Shown piece after piece: positions 25,636 through 34,400 of a stretch of DNA of 64,000 bases. The stretch's first letter is position 1, and each line of letters begins with the position of its first letter. Under the pieces are notes generated by a model, which had not been told where the DNA came from, did no database searches, and worked only from the letters and a program-made list of their open reading frames with translations. This stretch comes from Treponema sp. (lineage in GTDB: Bacteria; Spirochaetota; Spirochaetia; Treponematales; Treponemataceae). The translations under genes and the position numbers were made by a program. Where the stretch lies: contig JAFUYH010000002.1 in NCBI GenBank assembly GCA_017470605.1, positions 39,848 to 103,847 of the forward strand, in the 5' to 3' direction.

Positions 25636-26217
25636 ATGGACACACTTGATGTAAAGACATTCATTAAGGAAAAATCTGAAGGAAGATTTGCATTTAAAGA
25701 ACAAAAGGATGACGATACATACGCATTGCGGGACTTGAAAATTGCCGGAGAAGAAAAGCTTTTATGGCAATATATAGTTGCTTTGGGAATTCCAGACACT
25801 ACAGAAAGCAAAAATTCCGTATACTACTATTACAACGGAAAATATAAATTCATCTCAAATCCGCATATTTTCATGTGCAGGGAAAAGATGCAGCCTTCAA
25901 GATGGTATTACAAAATAAATGAAAAGCTTCCGAAGCCTGTAATTTTCACACCAAAATTTGGCGTAGAAGAATTAATGTATAAAGAATCAGTAGGCCATGT
26001 TAAGTTCAGGGAGCTTCAGAAGCAGCTTACAGTACAGGGAATGGCTGACAAATACGATTTAAACTTTTATCAGATAAAAAACATTCTTTACAGAAGACTC
26101 AACCCTCTTACAGGAAGAGAATGCTTTAAAATACTGCCGCCAGCTAAGGTAATCATAAATCTTCGTGATGTAATTAATCCAGACTTCTGGTATGTTTTCC
26201 CGGAAGAAATTGAATAA
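25636..26217 (+). CDS. Candidate DNA-binding regulator, 193 residues
   Basis: This soluble protein begins MDTLDVKTFIKEKSEGRFAF. Residues ~130-165 contain a helix-turn-helix-like stretch (LTVQGMADKYDLNFYQIKNI, then LYRRL). The end, INLRDVINPDFWYVFPEE, resembles the closing segment of some Cro/XRE-type regulators. The N-terminal two thirds are unrecognised and aromatic-rich. The promoter is near-consensus and apparently leaderless. It carries a copy of the recurrent element in its spacer and another upstream, so autoregulation and control of the element-wide motif are attractive ideas but unproven. The gene converges on the DUF3990 pair, with 5 bp between the stops. Confidence 0.65.
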   Translation: MDTLDVKTFIKEKSEGRFAFKEQKDDDTYALRDLKIAGEEKLLWQYIVALGIPDTTESKNSVYYYYNGKYKFISNPHIFMCREKMQPSRWYYKINEKLPKPVIFTPKFGVEELMYKESVGHVKFRELQKQLTVQGMADKYDLNFYQIKNILYRRLNPLTGRECFKILPPAKVIINLRDVINPDFWYVFPEEIE

Positions 26218-26222
26218 CAGAA

Positions 26223-26699
26223 TTAATATCCTCTATTGTAATTGTCGATTTTTTTTCCTGCAAGGGAATCCATTTTATCACAAAACTGCCTTATATCCAT
26301 TTCATGATATGGATTATAAAGATTTATGATTTTATTTATATCAGCAGCCTTGTTTATTTCAGAAAAAGATTTATTTGAAAACCATTGATAATATGCCAAA
26401 GACCAGCCAGCCCAGTATTCCGGGCTACGGTGCAGCTTTAACCCGGATTCAGAAAGCTGGTTTCTATATTCTCCTATATCTTTTTTTGCAATATCAAAAG
26501 CAATTTCTGTTCCAGACTTTCCCCACACGGTAAAAGGATCTCCATTTTCAAATTTATGAGGATAATTACTTTTTAAAAAAGAATCATAAAAATCAGCAGC
26601 CTTATAGCCCAAATAATAAACTGCGACATCAATCATCGCTGCGAGAGCTTCTTGTGCTGACTGGAGATAATCCTTGCTGTAAGAGTTTTTTTTCTTCAT
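26223..26699 (-). CDS. Partner protein of DUF3990 system, 158 residues
   Basis: This soluble protein begins MKKKNSYSKDYLQSAQEALA. Its signature PEYWAGWSLAYYQWFSNKSF followed by YNPYHEMDIRQF is one I recall from proteins encoded next to DUF3990 genes in Firmicutes and spirochaetes, where the pair is thought to form a toxin-antitoxin-like unit. The gene overlaps the DUF3990 gene by 71 bp, and no closer in-frame Met with a ribosome-binding site is obvious. It ends KKIDNYNRGY, an Arg-Gly ending not explained by any downstream gene because the next gene converges. Which partner is toxic is not shown by the sequence. Confidence 0.78.
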   Translation of the reverse strand: MKKKNSYSKDYLQSAQEALAAMIDVAVYYLGYKAADFYDSFLKSNYPHKFENGDPFTVWGKSGTEIAFDIAKKDIGEYRNQLSESGLKLHRSPEYWAGWSLAYYQWFSNKSFSEINKAADINKIINLYNPYHEMDIRQFCDKMDSLAGKKIDNYNRGY

Positions 26700-27360
26700 C
26701 CCCTAACCTTCCTCTCATAATATCAGTTAATAATATATCGTTATCAGAAATCTTTTCAAGTTTACTGTTTGCATAAATTTCCCTGGCTTTATTTTCTCTG
26801 GCAATCTTCTTTTCAAACCAAATAGATGCAGGTGCCTTGTAAGCAGTAGTAAATGTAAGTTTAGAAAATGCGTTTTCAGATTTTATTGCATACTGATTTC
26901 CAAGTTCTCCAAGGTACATTGCATTGGATAAGGTTTTATATGTTATACCATTATTCAAAAATGCTTTTGCAAACTGAAAGTAAGAATCATCAGCTCTATA
27001 GCCTACAATAACATCATAATTTTCATAATCTATATTGAAATTATTTATCAAAAAATCTTTTGCAGAAGATTGAACCTGATTATAAGAATCAAATGTACGG
27101 TTTTGAATCAATACTGTTAGCCAGGTCAAAACTGGATATGGAACTTTATTAAGATTAAGAAATTTCAAATTTTCTGTATTTAATGTATATTCATTTGCAT
27201 AACCGTCAGTATCTTCTGTAACAGCCCATTCACATGCAAGACCTTTACTTTTTGTACAATAGAAAGCAAGCCCATAATCATTGTAAGGCTTTCCAAAACC
27301 AAATTGAGGCTTTTCTATAATATGGTCTGCTCCGTGATACAAAGTTATTATGTTACTCAT
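26629..27360 (-). CDS. DUF3990 protein (ADP-ribosyltransferase-like fold)
   Basis: This 243-residue protein matches DUF3990 over residues ~1-185: IITLYHGADHIIEKPQFGFG, NDYGLAFYCTKSKGLACEWA, YDVIVGYRADDSYFQFAKAF and GELGNQYAIKSE. The family is thought to have an ADP-ribosyltransferase-like fold and commonly occurs as the toxin-like half of two-gene modules. Normal length is ~150-180 residues. Here a C-terminal extension of ~55 charged residues is added (ending STRSSRSDD), overlapping the partner gene. A terminator sits directly upstream, so the gene has its own transcription start or is only weakly read from the lipoprotein gene. The toxin assignment is inferred from family context. Confidence 0.85.
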   Translation of the reverse strand: MSNIITLYHGADHIIEKPQFGFGKPYNDYGLAFYCTKSKGLACEWAVTEDTDGYANEYTLNTENLKFLNLNKVPYPVLTWLTVLIQNRTFDSYNQVQSSAKDFLINNFNIDYENYDVIVGYRADDSYFQFAKAFLNNGITYKTLSNAMYLGELGNQYAIKSENAFSKLTFTTAYKAPASIWFEKKIARENKAREIYANSKLEKISDNDILLTDIMRGRLGDEEKKLLQQGLSPVSTRSSRSDD

Positions 27361-27376
27361 ATATCTATTCTACCAC

Positions 27377-27407
27377 AAAAAAGCCCTGCTCTCCAGTAGA
27401 ACAGGGC
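27377..27407 (-). terminator. Rho-independent terminator after the small lipoprotein gene
   Basis: On the minus strand GCCCTG and CAGGGC form a stem with a 13-base loop, followed directly by TTTTTT. It lies 26 bp after the stop at 27433. Confidence 0.85.
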
Positions 27408-27432
27408 CTTATATGCAAATTTACACCAACCG

Positions 27433-28245
27433 TTACTCTGTGTAATTAAAAGTCAAAGAATACTTACCACCAGACTGAGCTGTGCTTCCAAAGAAGGTAC
27501 TGAAGAAAAGAACTTCACTTGAACTTAATGTAACAGAAGAACCATCCTTACTTACAGTAACTGTTGTACTTACACTATAGCCGCTTGCAGTCCAGCTGAA
27601 GGTAATGTCTGAGCCACTTACTATATATGTACCGCTTGAAGGAGCCTGGCTTTTACCACCGCTGTATGTAAAGTTTCCATCTGAAAGGGTAATGGTTCCG
27701 TTAGACTGGCTTCCTGTTGCAGAGTTGAAGGTATAAGTGCCGTTTAGAGAAGATGTATCATCTTCACTGCCGGAACCCGAACCAGAAACTTTATACAAAA
27801 AATTAAAGTTTGTGTTTTCATAAAGATTCCACATTAATGTACAAGTTTCAATTCCATTCCAAGTGCTTTCTCTGTCAATAGCCAATAATCTATCAGACAG
27901 TTTGATATAAATATCACCGTACCAGTCAGTTCCATTATAATAAGACGGTCCATCGTAATCTTCAGATTTAATTAAATCAGTGTCCTGATTGATTGTATAT
28001 TTTATCGTTCCAAGAGTAACAGAATCACTTGCTAAAATTACAGGAACAATGCCATTAGGCTTTAAAGTTTGGCCATCTTCGAGCATCCATGTTCCCAAGA
28101 AAGTATTATAAATAGCCTTAGCTTCCAGGCTTCCCCACTTGCTTACTTCTCCACCACCATTATTATCTGCAGAGTCAGTCGGCTGCTGGCATGACATAAA
28201 TGCAAATAACGACAGTGCGCCTAAAATAAATAGAAACTTTCTCAT
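27433..28245 (-). CDS. Treponema-type lipoprotein, 270 residues
   Basis: The N-terminus MRKFLFILGALSLFAFMSCQ is a lipoprotein signal with a spirochaetal-type lipobox (FAFMSC). The mature part starts with a Gly/Asn/Asp linker. The first ~120 residues hold a globular part with LEAKAIYNTFLGTWMLEDGQ and a strand-rich region. After a Gly/Ser linker comes a beta-rich repeat-like domain (LNGTYTFNSATGSQSNGTIT and GTYIVSGSDITFSWTASGYS) of a kind frequent in Treponema lipoproteins. It ends in a beta strand, YSLTFNYTE. The start has AGGAGAAAACT. It is flanked by terminators on both sides and is therefore transcribed on its own, downstream of the giant Big lipoproteins. Ligand and role are unknown. Confidence 0.82.
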   Translation of the reverse strand: MRKFLFILGALSLFAFMSCQQPTDSADNNGGGEVSKWGSLEAKAIYNTFLGTWMLEDGQTLKPNGIVPVILASDSVTLGTIKYTINQDTDLIKSEDYDGPSYYNGTDWYGDIYIKLSDRLLAIDRESTWNGIETCTLMWNLYENTNFNFLYKVSGSGSGSEDDTSSLNGTYTFNSATGSQSNGTITLSDGNFTYSGGKSQAPSSGTYIVSGSDITFSWTASGYSVSTTVTVSKDGSSVTLSSSEVLFFSTFFGSTAQSGGKYSLTFNYTE

Positions 28246-28292
28246 AGTTTTCTCCTAATGCTTATGTTGATTTTTTGATTTTCAATTTAATG

Positions 28293-28322
28293 AAAAAAAA
28301 GAAGAAGAACCTGCAAGGTTCC
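28293..28322 (-). terminator. Terminator-like hairpin upstream of the small lipoprotein gene
   Basis: On the minus strand GAACC-TTGCA-GGTTC is followed by TTCTTCTTTTTTTT. It is the second of two hairpins in the 218-bp gap after the giant lipoprotein gene. Confidence 0.65.
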
Positions 28323-28406
28323 AAGGAAGCAAGTTTTCGCAGAAACTCAGAAAGAAAATGATTACTTTTCATAATCACCAGATACTCACAATATAAAACA
28401 AAACCG

Positions 28407-28454
28407 GCAGGGTGTCAATAGCAGATTGTCAAAACACACCAAAGCCACCCTGCC
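28407..28454 (-). terminator. 9-bp inverted repeat after the giant Big lipoprotein gene
   Basis: GGCAGGGTG (28407-28415) and CACCCTGCC (28446-28454) form a perfect long stem with a 30-base loop, followed on the minus strand by CCGGTTTTGTTTTA. It starts 10 bp after the stop and is a likely terminator of the Big lipoprotein operon. Confidence 0.6.
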
Positions 28455-28463
28455 TCTTTTAAT

Positions 28464-31400
28464 TTATTCTGTTATGTTCAGATAGTAAGACGAAGGAACA
28501 GCATAACTGTAAGAAGAGCTGTCTGCACAGCAATTCTCTGTAATGTTCACACAAACTATGATTTCGTCTGTATAATCAGTATCTGTTTCAATTACGATAA
28601 TACCGACAGGAATCAGAGAACGGGTCTTCTGCTGTTCAATTACTCTTTTTCTGTCATAATAATAATTGAATGTGTAGCTGCCTTTTGAAAGTCCAGTGTT
28701 TTTGTTTGCATAAGTGTTTTTAACTTTATGCAGTTCAATTTTTCTAGCATCCTCAATTGCCTTCTGCCTGTTTTTCTCTGTTTTTTCAGAATCAATAACA
28801 GTTACCTGCTCAGTTTTTCCAGTTTCAGGATTTACGACATTCTCAACTTTATAAGCTTTTTCATATTCAACAGAGTCTTCATCAATTGTTATATCAGAAA
28901 GTCTGTATTTTGTACTGAAGAACTCATCTGTAACACCAGAAGAATCTGCAAAATAGCCGTAGTCTTTTGAGTGGCTTACAGTAAAGCCCGATGCAGAAAC
29001 TGAACAATTTATAAGTTCATCCTGGAATTTTCCAGAAGCATCTTTTTGAGCAGCTCTTTTAATATTTGAGGAATCTGTCAAAGGCTCGTAAGTTACTTTT
29101 GTAATTCTAGTCGAAGACGAAGTATCTGTATTTACAAAAGTACCCTTAATTGTTTCTCCATCTCCTACAATCAGAAGATGCTCATCTGTATTAACAGAGC
29201 TGTATTTTGAAGCGACAGTATTTTTTGCGGTTAAAGTTTTAGATGTAATGGAAGCTGTAAACAAATCTTCTGTCTTTACATCAACATAAAGAGATTTTTT
29301 ATCAAGAGATTTATCGCTTGATTCAATTTGTACATAACCTTCATAAGAACCGCTTAAAGCAAAATAAAGCTTGCCGCTTGCAATTTTGTTGCTTACAGAT
29401 TCATGGCTTGTAATTTTATAAACCTTATTTCCATTGCTTTCAGTTAGTGAAGAAGAATAACCTTTGAGCAAAGTAAGGTTTCCGTTACTGTAAGAAGGAA
29501 TTGTTACAGTAATGGAAGCTGTTGAAGTCTTCGGCTTCATCTCGTAACCGACATAAAGCTTGTCTGGATTATCTTTAACAGCCATAGAAGTTTCTGTAAT
29601 GGAAGCTGTACCTATATCAAAGAATGGTTCTACTTCCTGCGTACCGGGGTCAACAAAATTCTTCATAATCCAATGCTGACCAGTTGCAGGAGCATTTTTC
29701 CATTCTTTCACCCATTCGCCATTGGTATAAGCCTCACAAAGTCGTTTCTCAAATATTACATCAATCTTTTGTTCGACAGGCTCTCCTTTAGGCGGCTGAT
29801 ATTTTACAATCAGCTTTCCACCCGTAATAGTTTGTTTAGGGTCAGTATCTTTACTTACAGTAGGAGTAATATAAGGATGAATAAGACGGGGCAATTTTTT
29901 TCCACCAGAATCAGAAGGCCCCCATTCCGTAAAAAGGAACCCCGATCCATGCGATTCGTGTAAAGAAGTCACCTGATTTATTAGAACCTGATTATTTATA
30001 AGCTCACTTTTACTTATAACATAAGGAGTACATCGTTTTAAGTTATTATTTACACTGACACCATTCTTATAACCGTTTATTAACCAGTTATCCCATTTAC
30101 CGCTTTCTTCATTATTTCTTCTATAAAAAACTTCAGTTCCATTGAAATAAATCTTCTCCCACTGCCTGCACCAGTATTTATGTTTACAAACCCAAGTCCA
30201 CCAGTCATCTGAATCAGAACCTGTCTTATACTGAACATTTATCATTGGAACAGCCGGATTATGAGGCACGGCATAACAACCGTTATAAACAAGCTCTCTT
30301 GTAACCAGATAATAATCCACATCAAGGTTATTAAGGTTATTTTCATAATTATATGAAGTTATCCAGCTGTCCCAGCCGTCTCCCTGTACATCTACAGGCA
30401 GATCCTTGTAGTAATCCCAGGCATGACCTAAGTGATAAACAGTTACATTAGAATCAGAATTATCTGAGTAAAAATATAAAAGTCCGTTTTCAGGATTTTT
30501 AGTAATATTCTCTTGTAGCCAATTGCTATTTGAAGAGGATTCACTTAATCCTAATAATTTAGCTTTTTCTTTCCTTTCGGCGGACAGTAATTTTTTTGCC
30601 TGTGAATTATATTCCAGATTATTTCTTCCAGGTCCCGTGCTTCCATTTGACCATGAATCACTTACCTTTTCATCAAGAGGAATGAGTCTTCCAGAAGCGT
30701 TCTCATTCTTTATCTTAAAGTAGAACACCGCTTCCTCACCGTCACTAAGATGAAGTGTCGTAACATTGCCTTTTGCATCAGAATCAAACTTTGTAAAAGC
30801 ACCTGTCTGTGTCAGCTCAACGACTTCAATATCGTAGTGGTCATAATAAGCCTGGTAAACAAAGCTCTTGTTTTCTGTATAAGTTCCTGAATTATCTGAC
30901 GGAAGCGTTCCTGTAACCTTCATGTCAAAATCACATTCAGCATGAGGAATTACGGTAACTGTCATGCAGACCTTTTCAATTCCCTCTTCCGTTATGTAAG
31001 TCTTTGATACATCCCCAATGGAAATCTCTTTTATTTCTTTTATATCAGAAGCATCATGATGAGAAATCGTATCATCTGAAGGAATGCAGGAAATAAGGTT
31101 ATTCTTTGCATAAATGTCAATTTCAAGATCCAGAGGATAATAGATGACATTGAACTGCCTTACATTCTTTGTATCGGGTTCATTATTATTTATAAGCGTA
31201 AGGTTGTTTCCCTGCATATCTTCCAGACGGAGTTCAGCATTGTACTCAACATAAACCTTTAATGTCGGAAGGTTTGCAGAGCTTGCGCCGACCATTGAGG
31301 CCGTAACTGTTCCGGCCGCTCCTCCGACATAATCACGAAGTCCTGTAATGCGGAGCTGCTTTCTTGCACTGTCATCTTCAATAGAAAAGTAATTCGTAAT

Positions 31401-34400
31401 GTTGCCGGACAAAGAAGAAGCTCCCGTAGTCATCTGTGTATAGAAGTTCACAGTTGCATTTTCAGGATTTGTCTTGTAGTTTACAACCTGAGTATAGCCA
31501 GGAATTACGTGTACAGAACCCAAGTCAAAAGTAATCTGCGCATTTGCCTTAACGATGACAATACAGGTGGCAGTCTTTCCGTTAGGAAGCTTTGCAATAA
31601 CAGTAGTCTGTCCCACATTTTTTGGAGTTACAGTACATGTAGCACCCTTGGCCTTGCTTACGGCAACAATATTCTGGCCGCCAACCTTTACGGCAGACCA
31701 TGAAATATTCTTGTAATCTTGTTCCGTGGCGTTTGTGAGCGTTGCAACAAGGTTAAACGAGCCGTCATCCTTATAGACTGTTTCAATAGGAGTATTAAGG
31801 GAAATTCCGATTTCACCCTTCTCTTCTACAATCAGATACATTTCTGAAACGGCTCCGCTAGCCTCATGCTCACATGTTATTACATATTCACCGCCTTCAT
31901 TGAAGGTGACATAAACATCAGAGCCGTATGCAGTTTTATCAGGCGTTTCATCAAGGAAAGAGATTCCGTTATCCTTGTTCTTTATGCTCCATTTCAAGTT
32001 GAACTTTTCCGTACCGTCCACACCGTTTCCGCTTATGCTTGCAGAAAGCGTTCTGCTGGTTCCGGCTTCTACCGTAAGAATGGCATCGCCCAAGGAAATA
32101 ACCGGCAGCACAGGGTCTACGGCAGTAACGGAAACAAGCATTTCGGCAGTTGCCAGAACCGTTCCGTCAGAAGAAACCATTGTGGCTGTCAGGGATGCAG
32201 AGCCGTAACCCAGTCCGCACACCCAGGCAACAGCCTTTGAGCCTTGTATGATACATACATCCTCATTTGATGATGAATACCTTACGTCATATTCCCCTTC
32301 GATAGATGGAATCTGTAATGGGTAAAAATAAAGCTTTTCCGTATTTATGGAAGCAGAGCTGGAGCTGAACGCAAACTTATCATAGCTTGAAACCATAACA
32401 AGAATATCAACTTGTTTTGAAGCTTTTGCGTGCTTTACATGAAGCTTTGTGGTTCCAGTTTTCCCGGACGGAATAATTGAACACTGCTCAGCAACGGCTG
32501 TAATGCCTATGAGATTATAATCATCACACCACCAGATAAAATCTTTTCCGTCCGTGGCCTCTCCGTTTACAAGGGATGCAGAAACAGTAGTAAGATTCTT
32601 GTCCGTAGGCTTAAGCTTTATGATATTCTGTGAAGTCGAAATATAAACACCGTCCTGCTGCTTATCCTCAACGATTACCAAAACAGTCTTTGAATAGCTG
32701 TCCGAATAGCGTGAGTTTGTAATTGTAATGTAGGCCATACCGGTCTGAAGGCCTTTTATGTAGGCTGCTCCAGAGACAGCGTTTACAAGAATTGTTGCGG
32801 CATTGCTTCCCTGGAAGCGGAAATAATTGCTATCAGAATCTCCGTTTCCGCCAATCATTGAAGCCTGTAAGGTTGTAGAAAAACCTTTCTGCAGGGTAAT
32901 AATATTTGTATCGGTTGAAATATAAGGCCTTGAAGTTACTACAGAAGAATCAAGCACTACAAGGAGAATCTTCATTGCATATAGACATTTTTCATGGGTT
33001 ACTTTTATTTCTACAGTACCAGGCTTATTTGCACAGAGCAATGCCGAAGTACCATTATTTGCAATTACGTCAGCAATACGGCTGTCCATACTGGTCCATT
33101 TCCACAGACTGCTGTTGATTTCATTGCAGTTCATAAGAGAAACTGTTGCGGTAGCATAGTCTCCCTGAACAACAGTGATTACATTGTTTGTTGTAGTAAT
33201 GTATGGAATGGTAGAACTGTCAGGAGCGTTATTTACTATTACAATTACTTCCTTTTCAAAATCTGCATCCTGGTGTTTTACAAAAATCTTTGTTGTACCG
33301 TTTTTAAGCGGCTTGATGTAGCAGGTATTTGAAAAGTTCGCATAGGAAATGCCTGCGATGGAAGTATCTTCACATTCAAAAGTAAAGCCCTTTAAAATAC
33401 CCTGAGAATCAGAGCTTTCCGTATGGTTAAGGGTTGCTACAAGAGAGACCTCTTCCTGACCGCTGTAAAGGTTGAATACATCTTCATTTGTAGAAATATA
33501 AACGGAATCTTCGTTTTTGTATTCATAGCGTTCACCAGACTTTAAATATACGACAAGCTCATTCTGAGAAAGCGGATGAGAGATTGTAAGTGTTGCAGAA
33601 GCATTTGATGAAAGAGATGTTACGGTAAATTTTTCATTGTTGTTCACGACATTGAATGAACTGTCTGAGAGTTTATAAGTCAGTTTATGATAAGCATAGC
33701 TTTCAATATTGAACAAATCCACCGAGAATGTAAGGGTCTGGTTTATATCCTCAAAATAAAGCACATTGGAATTGGTTGAAAGATAGCAGTCATTTTCTTC
33801 ATCTATAATGCCCTCTTCCATTACATTTACGATGAAAGAGACATCTTCTAAGCCCTGGCAGCTTGCCTTTACGATTGAAGTTCCGGCTTTAATTCCAGTA
33901 ACAACGGCAGATCTGTTGTAGTTTCTGGTTTCAAGCGTTATGCAGTCCCTTCCGCTTTCAATATTCCAGCTAATGTTTTCTTCATATCCGATTCCTTCAG
34001 ATTCAAGGTTCAGATAAGCTGCCTGACCTACAGACATTGTTTCTTTTGCTGAATAAGTCCAGATTGATTTTACCTTATATTCCTCAAGCTCTGCTTCCGT
34101 ATCATAATACACAACAGTGAAGACAAGTGAGCTTTCTGCATCTGGATGAGAAACCGTAATGTTTCCTTTTCCAGGACCATAGCCTGAAACAGGAGCCGTT
34201 ACTGCACATTCAGTCTCGTTTGCAGAAACGGTTACCGCACAGTCAGAAATCCAGGAAATGTCACTTGCATTGCCTTTTCCGCTCAAAGAAACAGAAAGGT
34301 TTTCTGTCTTTCCGTTCTGAATGTAAACGACAGGTCTTGAGACAAAGTTCAAAAAGCTTTTTTCTTCTTTTACATTTGCTTTATCTGTAACGACAACAGT

